This document shows positions 23,474 through 34,143 of a DNA stretch of 64,000 nucleotides, piece by piece. Both the position numbers and the translations under genes were made by a program. The first letter of the stretch is position 1. Each line of letters starts with the position of its first letter. The notes below the pieces were generated by a model. The model searched no databases, was not told the DNA's origin, and saw nothing but the letters and a program-made list of their open reading frames with translations. Origin of the DNA: Lepidodermella squamata (taxonomy: Eukaryota > Gastrotricha); the NCBI GenBank assembly GCA_047495785.1, contig JBLDXI010000003.1, positions 186,001 to 250,000 of the forward strand, written 5' to 3'.

Positions 23474-26400
23474 ATGCTCCGAGCAAGCTCTCTAATCTTG
23501 CTAGCAGTTACTACAGTTTATGCGGGTTACGATCCCACGCTGGATACTAACTCTTTGCAGCTTCCGATCGGCTACAAAGGGCCGCCGGTGTACCAGGCGT
23601 ATTGTTCATTCGACGGCGAAAATGCTCAGGTCAACAGCAATGCCTCGTTCATACCGTTGTACTCTGGTCGAAAAGTTGCGAATGGCTACCAACTAAATTC
23701 GATGGCAGCGGCAAACTCCTCGCCGAATGAATCTCTCGCTATTTTGCAGGGCCCCGTGAGTTATCTGGATACTACCTTTCCCTTATCGGTGTAAACGTCC
23801 AACTATTTTTTGATGCAAAGGTAGTGGGATTACGCTTAGAAAACTGGCGTTTGGAGTACGAAGTTGAGCTGCGATACAAAACTAATGGATCATCAAATGC
23901 CTGGTTCGGATTTGCATTAACGCTTAATGTCATGAGACCAAGTAAGTTCCTATACATCTCAAACTCATTCGCAAGCTCATTTCCCTGATCACAGATGTCT
24001 CATCTGCTTCTTCAACGTACTACGACGTTTTCACAAATTATGGATTCGGTACCGTGGCTTTTCTCAAGTTGGAACCGAATGGTAAAGTAGTGATCACCTG
24101 GAGGAGTGCTATGGACACTGGACCGCCTATTGCACCGCCCTTCAATGACACAACAAATCGGTTTACGTTTGACACAAGTTGTGTCATTTCCTCTACAGGC
24201 CTCGCTAAATTTCGTATGATCTACCAAAACGTCTTAGATTCTTTAACAGTTTGTGTTGAATTGATTGTCATATTGCGATGATTTTCTCAAATCTATTTCA
24301 AGGTGGCAGTGGTTCCTAGCTCTGGGGGAGCAGCATGTTCTACTGCTGTGATTTATGTCATGGGCTTGACTTACCAGATACTATACAACGTGATCATGCC
24401 TCGTTTCTACGCTATTAATGGAGCCGATGGAGACGCTCTCGTGAAACGCATGTAAGTAGACATTTTCTATAACTTCTGGGATATTAACCAATCAACGATT
24501 TGTGAAGTGTAAAAAGGTTCTTTTCAAATCCGTTAGCTTTGTAGCTATATTCTCTTTTCGTTAAGGTACTGGTGGGGTCTCACTGAAGACTCTCCGGCCA
24601 CTCCAGATCAGTACACCTTAGCCCTACCAGCTAACACTGGAACCACGACTTTCAGTGGTTATACAAGCTACGACTACACGGGTGAATACAATTTCACAAC
24701 CAAGCCTGTGGTGTTAACCGCTTCGAAAAACTATGAGCTAATCAGCAGCACTATCTCACCGAGACTGTTTGCAGATCAGGTAAGTGTATCTGTCCTCCTA
24801 TCAAGACGTTATATCACTGAGTGTATAATTGCAGTTTATTTTTAATTTCTTCGCCGACTGGCGCGTCGAATTCGACATCGAAGTGTCATGCAGCCTCAAT
24901 GGATCTCAAGGTTGGCTTGGCTTGATTTTTGGCCTGTCTGGGACTTACCCGAAAATAAGTGAGAATTTATTGAGACAAGTTCTGTTTTATCATCTGATTT
25001 TAGTAAAAATGGGCAATTCGTCTGATTTCAATGGCAACACTGACATTATTGGGCTCGGAATCTGGCAGAATCTTCTCCCAAACACAGGCGAGTTTTACAT
25101 CGGCTATTACCCTACCAAAACTGGCAATGTCACAATTCCGCCCCCTGGAACGATATCTTCATCCCCGGGCTGTGGGGATACCGCATTTTTTGATGCATCT
25201 GGTAGTGCAAGTTTCCGCATCGCTGTGCAGCATGTCAACGATTCGGTGAATGTTTCCTTGGCTAAACTACCAGCGAATGGAGCCATGGCTTCTTACGACT
25301 GCTTCAAAAACTTCCACGTTCCAGGATTCAGAGACTATGTCTACCGTAACTCGATGCTATATTCCATTTTCGGATTGGGTAGACCTAATTACGTCGCCTT
25401 TCGAAGAGCGTATTATTGGGCCCGTGAAGAATTATTTATAATTTCATTAATTTCATACTTTCAGAATGGTTTGGCGGTTGACTGAAGGACCGGCGCCCCC
25501 CTATTCAAGGTCAACAACACCTCTTACATCTACAAAATCCCCCGATCTTCAAACTTCTACCTGGCCTGAAATATCTAACTCAAGCTCAGAGTTATTTCTA
25601 GACGATCTTGGTGTAACTGATGCAAGTAAGGCTCCGATTCCTGACCCTTTGGATGGAAATTATGAACCAGCTGTCACTTACAAGGACCTAGAGACGTGTC
25701 CTTACCTTAATAGTGAACGGAGATCCCCTCAGGTGAACACGTCCATATACCTAACTTTCTCTGCTGAGAGGTTGGTGGCGATCGACCAGGTTGAGAGTGA
25801 GATTTCTCTATGGGGCTCTTTGCTAGTTCAATGGCCTATTCTTTCATGCTCCGCTGAATACACAGCTCCCAGTGCCGAAGTCACTGAGCGAGTGATTCCA
25901 GTGAGCAGCGCCACCTTTTGGCGGCCGAAAATTACACTGCCAAATTCTACGACCGATGTTTACCTGAGCAACTTCGGGGAAAAAGCTCAAATCATGTACT
26001 ATCCAACAACACCGAATCGAACAATTTTTTTCCACTGGGACCGAGTCGGAACCTTCTCGTCAGCTTGCAAGATGGATCTATCGAAATTCCCGTTTGATTC
26101 TCAGACCTGCGAGTTTACTTTCATGCTGGACGAACCAGCTACATTTGAAGCCATCGCGGGCGTCTATGTCAGATCCTATGATACACTTTCAAATGGCATG
26201 TGGACCCTGATGCATGCTCGAACGATGCGTGGAACTTGCGCATCTCCGAGTCGAATAGGAGCCCCTGTTTCCTACGGCAAAATCGCCCTGACATACAAAC
26301 GCGATCCAACTTATTTCATCGTCAACTTGATGATTCCTTGTTATCTTCTCATTTTCGTTGCTTTCGGTTCTTTCCTTATGGAGCCTAATGTTCCAGACCG

Positions 26401-26719
26401 GCCTGTTCTCTCATCAACTGCCATGCTAGCACTGGTCGTAGCTCAGTCTGATGTCCTGAGCAGTGTCTCTCAGAATTATAAACAGCTCTTGTACACGAAC
26501 TACGTTCTGATGTTATCCGCCCTTGTATCGGCCATCACCGTCTACGAGATTATAATGACGAATCTAACTGCTAATGAGCAAAATAAGCTCGTCTTATCAA
26601 AGCTGATAATAGTGAAAGGCCGAAAGATCTCTTTAATCCGACTTCTTGACATATTCGCGTTTTTGCTGGCTTTTGAAGCTCTGCTTGGGATTAACATATA
26701 TCTGTTCATGGCGATTTGA
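23474..26719 (+). CDS. Module-linked Cys-loop receptor, paralog 4
   Basis: Eight exons with GT-AG borders and consistent phase: 23474-23755, 23821-23941, 23995-24248, 24303-24451, 24566-24779, 24835-24958, 25004-25409 and 25465-26719, giving 934 residues. The start is the ATG before a good signal peptide (MLRASSLILLAVTTVYAG); an upstream in-frame extension begins with GTG and is not used. Order: GYDP leader, module 1, module 2, Ser/Thr/Pro linker, channel. The channel has EISLWGSLLVQW, FFHWDRVGTFSSAC, Cys-loop CKMDLSKFPFDSQTC, TM1 (IVNLMIPCYLLIFVAF), TM2 after PDRP, TM3 (LLYTNYVLMLSALVSAI), a loop of about 25 residues, and TM4 to the C-terminus. Loop C (GTCASPSRIGAP) has one cysteine, not a vicinal pair. 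From 26276 to 26572 it is identical to paralog 6. Confidence 0.92.
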
Positions 26720-26807
26720 TGGCAGCTTGAGTTCCAGATATCTCATACTGTGATTATCATTTCATTAATGTGAATTATTCATTGCGTGACCACTTAAAAG
26801 TCAAATC

Positions 26808-27084
26808 AAATGCGCACGCTGATTGGTCAATCGATCGTTGCTATGACTCCCGGATGAAACTTGTTGGTCGTGCGATCCGTAAGATTTTTTGCAACAAGTG
26901 TTTTTTACCGCAGCAATTTACTACCATTAATATGGAGTTTACGCTCGCGGTCAATGGAAACGACGCAGAAACGGGTGTGGCAAGGTCATTTTTTGCATAA
27001 ATATAAAATAATTTATTAGTGGATGGCACGACTAAATTGTTTCATTCCGGAGTCATTAGCAACGACAAATCAGCGTGCGCAAGT
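26808..27084. mobile_element. MITE-like element, about 50 bp terminal inverted repeats
   Basis: The left arm (from TGCGCACGCTGATTGGTC, about 26808-26861) pairs with the right arm (27032-27084, ending AATCAGCGTGCGCAAG) with few mismatches. The interior of about 170 bp is not coding. It lies just 3' of paralog 4 and is not obvious downstream of paralog 6, so it probably inserted after that duplication. Confidence 0.65.
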
Positions 27085-28095
27085 TCAACTTACCAGCGGT
27101 TCCACAATGTTAGTGTGAAGGGATGTGAAGACGCTTTTAGATGCATCTCTTTTCTGATATCTGATACTTTGAATTGACTGTTGTTGATGTGAGTATCTTT
27201 CATTTTGGAATACTTATTGGTAACCTACCACGGGGTGACAGTCTGTCACCTGGGTGTTGCAAACCGCTAGTTGACCACTTTTATTTGATTTAGCCCCCTT
27301 GATTTACTGCTGAGAGCATTCAAAACTCGCGAATTCCCCCTGTAACTAAACATGAAAACCCCCATTTGCCTCGACATCATCTGTTGTTCAAAGTCTGTAT
27401 CATTTCAACCACTCTTTCTCACAACACAAACCTTAAAATGTGACAGAATCCTCAAAAATGGTTCCGGTTTGATTCGATTTCGATCGTTCTGATGATTTGA
27501 TTTGATTGATTAACCATGGACTGTTGGGATTTGAAATGACTGATATACAAAGAGCTGTGATTTACTAAAGAAATCTAATCTAATCTCATCAAAGTCACTC
27601 ATTACGGTGCCGGTACGGCCGGTCATCTACGGGGCCGTAGGGAATCTCTATAGCATGTAAAATCGCTCTGACTCTAAATTTACGATATCTAATAAAATCA
27701 GGGAGTCGCAGTTGCGTTGATTTCAGTGGGTGGCAAGAGGTGATGATGTGAACAATGATAAAAAGTAGGTAATTGTCGCAGATAGCAGTCTCGCTATCAT
27801 AAATGCTTTAAAGTCTGTCAAATCAGGAAAAAATGTATTCAAACCACACGAAGGTCCAAATTAATCAGGCGGAGCCGAGATTAACGAATTCTCCAATCTA
27901 TACATACTGCCCCGTCTGAAGGTTTGTGAAAATCCTATGACGGTTTCGAAGTTTTGAAAATCTTGTTTCTGCGTCAGTTCACAATATATTAAACAGAAAT
28001 TAGGAATTAATTATATTTGAAATGCAATGGTTAAAACTGATGCCTTTGTTACCTGGTAATTTCATATAACCGCATTCATAATTTTTGGAGCCAAT
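27085..28095. other. Intergenic, no gene seen
   Basis: AT-rich spacer between tail-to-tail paralog 4 and the pseudogene. No open frame with recognisable domains. Sequence near 27960-28090 resembles 39320-39460 at the 3' end of paralog 7. Confidence 0.4.
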
Positions 28096-30001
28096 TTAAA
28101 TTGTTACACGACCAAGCACAGGTAGACATTGATACCCAGCAAAGCTTCGAATGCCACCAAAAAGGCGAAAATATCGTCTAGTCGAATGAAGGAGATCCCG
28201 TGACCAACAACAATAATTATTATCGAAAATAGCGAATCGTAGTCGGAGATAGCAGCTAGAGTGTATTTCGGCGCACTGCGACGGCCGCGACATTTTGTGA
28301 CTCTCTATATTCCACGAGCGCACTGTCACGCGCGACAGTCGCACCCAAATGTGCCACGGTCACAGCCTCGCGCCCGTGTCGCACTTTTCGCTGTGACTGC
28401 GCATTTTAGGCGAGCGTCGCAGGTGTGCGCGCAGCAGGCCATCCGTGGCCAAGTGCCCGATTTCCGCGACAGAACTGGAAAAACGCTGCCCAGCGTGGCA
28501 TATCAGACAGCTGCCAAAGCCCGACTACCGGAACTTCGAAGTAGTACTGAAATCATTCATTTTTCATTTTAGTTTTAATAAAAGCATGTGGAATTACAGA
28601 TGCTCCATAAGATTTCGAAGTTCCAGCTTTGTTAATGAGCGTGAGACTTTTCGCAGCAGAAACGGTAACTGGAAACGTAGTCCAGTTGTATTCCAACCAT
28701 CACTGAACAATGGTTTCACTGAAAAACGACGGAAAATATCGTCTTCAATTCGCTCTCATAATCTATGGCCGCGATTGACTTGAGACGGTCCGTCTTATTT
28801 GCCCATCAAAACTTCTACTTACATTCTTTACACGAGAGCTTCTCCAGCAGCTCCGTTGAGACCGTGGAATATGGGTGCCCGAACGCCAAACGTTAAAACT
28901 GTAACCCAATAGAGGCAAGGGTACCTATCCTTATTACTGTTGCACAGCTTGCACCAGAACTAGGAGCAGCCGCCATCAACTTCGATTTCGGAAAGAATAG
29001 GATTAAAAATGATAACATATAGAAAGCCACTAACTGCGATGACGTCGAACACGCTTTGGTAGATCATTCGAAATTTGGCGATTCCTGACGATGGCATGGC
29101 GCAACCGGAGTCAAATGAATACGTGGTCAATGAGACGTTGAAAGGCGGCGCTGTCGGAGTGCCATCACCCATGTAAGCCCTTCAGGTAATCACCATTTTG
29201 CCGCCAGATTCCAACTAGAGGAAAGTTATTAAACCATATCCGAAATAGGCGAAAACGTCGTAGTAAGGCTTTCCCGGGGATGAAACATCTATAGAGCGAA
29301 ATAGCTAAGAATAGTTTTCTATCATCAATGGGAAGCTTACTTGGGAGCATTCGAGATGATGTAAGAGCAAATCCGAACCACGAATCAGACGAGCCATTAG
29401 TGTTGTAGCGGAGCTCAACGTCGTACTCAAGTCGCCAATTCACCAAAATGCGACCGGAGGAACCAACTTTCTGTTAACAGTTTGGTCAAAGGTCAAACTT
29501 AAGTTATCTTCTGTTTCTCTTTTGATTTCCCCATTTCGAACAGGCAAACTGCCTTTGATAAAGAATTAGACTAACAAAATGGGTTCCATAGATGCCAATT
29601 CGATTCTTAAATATCCTTTATCCTTTTTACTCATGCTATTTCCAACAATCAACAGAAAAGAACTACTCCCTTTCCTATTTCTTTATCTCGGCGCCATTAT
29701 GAATTTAGTAAATTACCTGACCCTGAAGAACTGCGAAAGATTCATTTGACGATGAGTTAGCCGCTGCCATGGAGTTGAGCTGGTAGCCGTTCGCAACCTT
29801 TGCAGCTGCGTAATGCGTCGTGAAAGTACCATTGCTGTTCACCAGTGCATTTTCGCCGTCAAACGAACTCTGCGGCACGAATACGGTTGGTCCTTTGAAA
29901 CCAATCGGTAAAGGCAGCGAGCTTATATCCGGCTATGGATCGTAACCCGCTGAGACTGCCACAACCAAGGCAGTTCCGAATAGATAAAGTCTTCCTTGGA
30001 G
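28096..30001 (-). pseudogene. Chimeric receptor pseudogene
   Basis: Recognisable pieces on the minus strand are: exon 1 (about 30001-29717), exon 2 (29480-29330), exon 3 (29275-29015), exon 4 (28975-28830), part of exon 5 (28697-28590), then only the TM4 tail (28260-28096). The N-terminal part follows paralog 3; the TM4 part follows paralog 7. Lesions: the ATG has changed at the start, an in-frame TAG lies in the GYDP leader (29933-29935), a second TAG in module 1 replaces a lysine codon (29215-29217), and exons 6, 7 and nearly all of the channel are missing. In the gap (28261-28520) sits GC-rich sequence resembling the end of the LINE ORF1 relic. It cannot make a receptor. Confidence 0.85.
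28261..28520 (+). mobile_element. LINE ORF1-like fragment inside the pseudogene
   Basis: The plus-strand frame reads LEKRCPAWHIRQ near 28470-28510, matching LEKHCPAWHLRDC of the gag-like relic at 20091-20372. Upstream cysteine/histidine-rich codons could be a decayed zinc knuckle, with stops. It lies exactly where the pseudogene switches from paralog 7-like to paralog 3-like sequence. Confidence 0.5.
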
Positions 30002-30936
30002 CAAAATGATTTATTCAGAATTTTCGGTGCGGAACGGCCTTAAAAATCAGACGATATCCGCATTTTCACTCGAAAATTTCGAAATTTGAACGTTTTGTGA
30101 ATAGTTTTCTTGGTAAGCTGAAAATTCATTTCTAGTGCAAAATTTCACGGCCTTTCCGGCGGTGAAAGCCGCGAGTCTCTATCTATCACCGTTTGTTGCT
30201 TATAAGCCGCGCGGTATAATGTGAGATAAAAATTAACCCGATAAATTGTGAAAAGTTTTTACGAAATTAATACCGCGCGCGATGATGTTAGAGGCTTACT
30301 TTCGAATATCGTGTCGGTTTTAATACCAAAAAATAATTCAGGCAATTTTCTATCGTTTGGATATTGTGTTCTCGCGTGAAGAAATTGAGGGAAAATTTTT
30401 TACGCGCACCCTAAATATTCCACACCGATTGAAAGAAAGTGCGCGCACTTGCTTCTCGAAATCGAAGATACATGTAAAACATTTTTCCTTCAATTTTGTT
30501 CACGCGAGAAACTATATCTATTCGATAGAGAATCATCTGTATTATTTTTGGGTATAAAAACCGCCGGAATTATAACAAGTAGTCCTTTGACATTCGTGCG
30601 CGCGGCCTTGAATTTTATAAAAATTTCGACTTAGCGCTCGCGCACAAGTCCACTTTGCCCTCTGATTGGGCAGCCGACGCTTGGGGCCTGCTCGAATATT
30701 TAAGGGGTCAAATATTAACTAGGTCGTTATTATTATTTGCTTATCATCCAGGTGCGCAAATTATCGCGTGCGCGGGTGAGATTTACGTGCAACCACGAGC
30801 GGCTGGTTGATCGCGTAGCTCCCTTCAACCGCAACTCCGACCGCAGCAACAAGGGCGTTGCGGCGTGACAGCTATTATCTTGGCGTGTCATCGGAGCACT
30901 TGGGACACGCTGAGGGATAGCTCATTGTCAATTATA
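30002..30936. other. Intergenic, no gene seen
   Basis: Spacer upstream of the pseudogene, with many CGCG and GCGCGC dinucleotide clusters. The 66-codon frames here show no domain. Confidence 0.35.
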
Positions 30937-31808
30937 ATGGCCAGAAATATGTTTATAAACACAGTTGTCGCAGGTAAATTTATCATTTGCTCTCGATTCA
31001 GTACTCCTCAATATCAACTTGTTGTACACTATAGTGAAAACTACCGCCACTCATCGCCCGTCGTCGCCTCTGCCTATTTCCGACTATCAACACGCCATCG
31101 TCGGCTGGTTATTGTTGGCTTTTAAAATTATTAATTATTATTAAATTTATTTTTATTAAATTTATTAAAATTATTAAAATTAAATTAAATTAATAAATTA
31201 AAATTAATTTAATTAATTTAATTAAATTATTATTATAATTCTCAAATTTGTTTCGATTTTCCAATTATTATCGACATTGAACAACGCTTTTATTCGCCGG
31301 TTATAATTAAATCTTTCTTGCTTTCTAGATAATATGCTAACATCAACCGGCCGTCGTCAACCGGCAATTTTTAGCGGCGTTGACTACGCCAACTGCCGGG
31401 CTCGCACCCTAGGATCGAATAAATGGGCCATCTTCACTTGTCGCGGAGTCTTTGGCGACGACCGCTTGGCGAACAGCCTTGTCGAGCCAACCAGGCCTGA
31501 GAAATCAAACCGCACGGCAATAGACGACTCAAATGCTCACGAAGAGCTCGAATTTTTTCGAAGTACGTTTTGTTGCACATTTTTGTCGTCTTTTACTGAG
31601 CTCATCTTTTTTAACAGATACTTTTCGTTTGCTTTTCGGCGACGAAATTCAGCGATTTGACCGCGCCCGTGCTGCGGTGAACCAGTGGGGCAACGACCAG
31701 CGCCGCCGCCGTGCAAAGCGCGCTGATGCAGCAGCTGTTATCGACGCCGCTGAACCGGCTGCTGGCTTTGTTGCGGCCGCTTTTCGAGACAACCAGAATT
31801 TTTTATGA
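30937..31808 (+). CDS. Possible three-exon gene of unknown function
   Basis: I do not recognise this protein. A phase-consistent model is exon 1 30937-30973 (MARNMFINTVVA), exon 2 31329-31562 and exon 3 31618-31808, ending at TGA: 153 residues. Donors GTAAAT and GTACGT and acceptors TTTCTAG and TTTTAACAG support it. Exon 3 is basic and Ala/Arg-rich (RRRRAKRADAAAVIDAAEPA), with a heptad-like stretch that could be helical or nuclear-localising. Intron 1 contains an AT-only low-complexity tract (31125-31230). There is no signal peptide or known domain. It could instead be a transposon fragment or chance frame. Confidence 0.3.
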
Positions 31809-32371
31809 AAATATTAATGTCGTGCTTGGCGGAACGCGTGTTTTATATCGTGCTTTTTATACCGAAAAGCAATTTTTTCCTGAATAAAATTGACAACTCT
31901 GACATTCTCGTCGTGTTTTATACCTGTGGGTGCGTACATTCGGGTGCGGTTTCCGTGGGCGCCAGTAAAAATTTCGGGCCAAGATTTGGAAAGATGAGAA
32001 CAAGAATGATTCAACAATATGAAAGATTCTTCAAATCATCTTTGGAAGATCTTTCAATAACAATATAAAGATCTTGAATAATTATCTGCTAAGATCTTTG
32101 AACCCAAATCTTTGCAAATCTGTGCAAGATCGTGCACGGATCTTTGATGGATCTTGGCAAGTTCAGCTAAGATCTTCGTCCGAGCAACTGGTGACGTGAT
32201 TGAAATCGGCCGATAATTATTAGTGGTTTCAAATGATTTACCTTAACCTAACCATGAGACGTACTATAGGACGCCGCGGTTTCGAAGTTCCTATTACATG
32301 ACTCCACGGCTGCCATCCGCGGTGATTTGTTTTTTTTTCCGGCAATTTCGAAATCAGAAAAAAATTGCCAA
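31809..32371. other. Intergenic repeat-like sequence
   Basis: Contains many repeats of AAGATCTTTG and its complement between about 32020 and 32180, plus a segment shared with 18840-18900 and 19290-19330. No gene is seen. Confidence 0.4.
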
Positions 32372-32374
32372 GTG

Positions 32375-32540
32375 TCAATAATTAAAAACTGCTGAGAATT
32401 CATTTACAGCAAAAGATCGGCGATATGTTTTGATTGTAAAGATGTGTTGATCTCGTTTATCTTAAGCAAAAAAAGAGGCTTGAAGATGATTGCAAATAAT
32501 GTAATGTGATGATTCATCGGTCGACTTGGACTTCGGACCT
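32375..32540. repeat. Dispersed repeat, copy B
   Basis: Second copy of the 160 bp repeat at 22183-22345, beginning AATTAAAAACTGCTGAGAAT. Both copies lie about 1 to 3 kb upstream of another gene, so they may be part of a larger duplicated block or an unclassified element. Confidence 0.65.
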
Positions 32541-32748
32541 CATTGAAAATATCACGCTTTTTCTGATTTTCTGGAAGCCGCGGCGTCCTATAGTACTTCT
32601 CACGCATCTAACGTGTCATTCTTCCTCTCATTTCCGTGAAATTCCGTTTAATTGCGAGCGGATGACGGCTTTTTTAAAAATTGGCGAACGAATGTTGCCA
32701 CGATTGACGAGAAACGCCTCAACCCGTCCTAGAAACGTATTCAAAAAG

Positions 32749-32851
32749 TAGAAAAATACGTGACGATGACAGAGAAACTAGCTGTAAATCGTAAAAGCTG
32801 TGAGCGACGGTTTACATCTATTTTTTTCTGTCATCGTCACGTATTTTTCTT
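32749..32851. repeat. Long hairpin, about 26 bp arms
   Basis: AGAAAAATACGTGACGATGA at 32751 pairs with its complement ending near 32850 (TCATCGTCACGTATTTTTCT), with a loop of about 50 bp. The copies are nearly perfect. It lies about 150 bp upstream of the lysozyme-like gene. Confidence 0.7.
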
Positions 32852-33005
32852 AAATTGGCGAGCCCTATCGGCCCCGTAGTTTTTATAGCAAATTTTCGTG
32901 TATCTGATTCAGCGGGTAGCCGTTGCTGTTTATTATAAAAAGCTCGCGGCTTAACGGCAGCAAGTTTACCTCTTTTATTCTCATTAAATATTTCCTAGCA
33001 TTGAA

Positions 33006-34143
33006 ATGCAACTGAACAAGATTACTTCACCAACACTCTTGCTCGTGCTGAGTGTTGGCTGGACTCTGACAATTCCGAAAGGTGAGTTCTTCTCGTTGTC
33101 CTCCTTTCCCGAGAAAAATGAAAACTTTGCTCGCAGTGCAATGCAGTTGTGATTACGACGATTACGGCTGTGTACCAGCGCAACCTCCAAGGCCTCCCGC
33201 TCCGGCGGCAACACCTCCTCCTAGCCCTTGCGCGGCACAGCTATTCGGCGCAGATGGTCAACAAATCCTTCGCACAGTTTTCATCAACGAAAAGGCGGAG
33301 ATGCCGCAATTAATTGCCAAGTGCCTGGACAGCAGAAACAACCTGGTGAGTACAAACTGGCAACTCACTGTGTCGCCGACTCGGGATTGCAACACCATCG
33401 TCTGGACAGGAGAGTGGACTGGACCGGCTGGACACAGACAGAAGGTGTACAGGGAGGGATGCCCGACCTTGACCAAGACGTCGTCGGGCGGCATTTGGTT
33501 CATCCACACAGCTCTGTCGGGAGCTGACATTCGAGGCGGCGATGCAGTTCTGTCCTACTCGTCCGGCGGCACCATGACGCGAGTTGTTTCCTTCACGATC
33601 CTGGCCGTCAATCCACCGACCGCCGATGTCAGAGCGGAAATCGTTCGCCTCGCTGGTCCTAGGCTGTGGTACGCTCAATACCTTGCCGAGCACGAAAGCG
33701 GCCTGCAGCAGGTGAGAATTAACTACTGCCCAAAAGTGTCGTATGACAAGGGCTTCGGTGTTGGCCAATTGACGAACCCACCGCCAACGTGCGCCCAGAT
33801 ATGGAGCTGGAAAGAGAATGTTGCCCAGCTAGTCGTGATGTTGCGAGGATACGCGTCTTCGGCTGCTTCTTTCATGCGAACTGAACGAGGAAAAGCTGGC
33901 GGGATAGCTGTTCCGAGCCAGATGTCCGGCGGTTGTTATTTCGCAGACGGGACAGACAGAACCATTGAGGACGCTGTGGCTATGAAAATGTACAACGGCA
34001 GGTCGTGCAACAACAACACAGATCCTTTCCGGAAAATTTGCAACTACGTTGATTGGAGCGAGTCGAAGCAAAAGTGGGATTTTCATCCGACTAATATTCT
34101 TAAATTCGACTACGTCGGCAGAGTCTGCGCCTTGGTTGGCTAA
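33006..34143 (+). CDS. Secreted lysozyme/transglycosylase-like protein
   Basis: Two exons: 33006-33081 encodes a signal peptide (MQLNKITSPTLLLVLSVGW), then an intron of 55 bp, then 33137-34143; about 360 residues in all. After a Pro-rich linker (PPRPPAPAATPPPSP) comes an unrecognised middle domain. The C-terminal part has HESGLQQ, then DKGFGVGQLTNPPPTCAQIW and SWKENV. An E-S-G followed by G-[FY]-G-x-x-Q-L-T and a W-x-W-K-x-N-V helix is the pattern of soluble lytic transglycosylase/lysozyme-fold enzymes that cut peptidoglycan, with the glutamate of HESG as likely catalytic acid. The nearest pattern I know is in bacteria and phages rather than in animal lysozymes, so horizontal acquisition followed by addition of a signal-peptide exon is plausible. 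Eight or more cysteines suit secretion. A defence or digestive role is inferred. Confidence 0.75.

Noticed and set aside
31125-31230. Regulatory AT-rich element
   Set aside because: It is simple AT-only low-complexity sequence with no further evidence of function.
33082-33136. GTG-started extension of the lysozyme-like frame
   Set aside because: It lies within the intron: donor after 33081 and acceptor before 33137 join the signal-peptide exon in phase.
33310-33768. 152-codon minus-strand frame
   Set aside because: Shadow of the lysozyme-like gene on the other strand.
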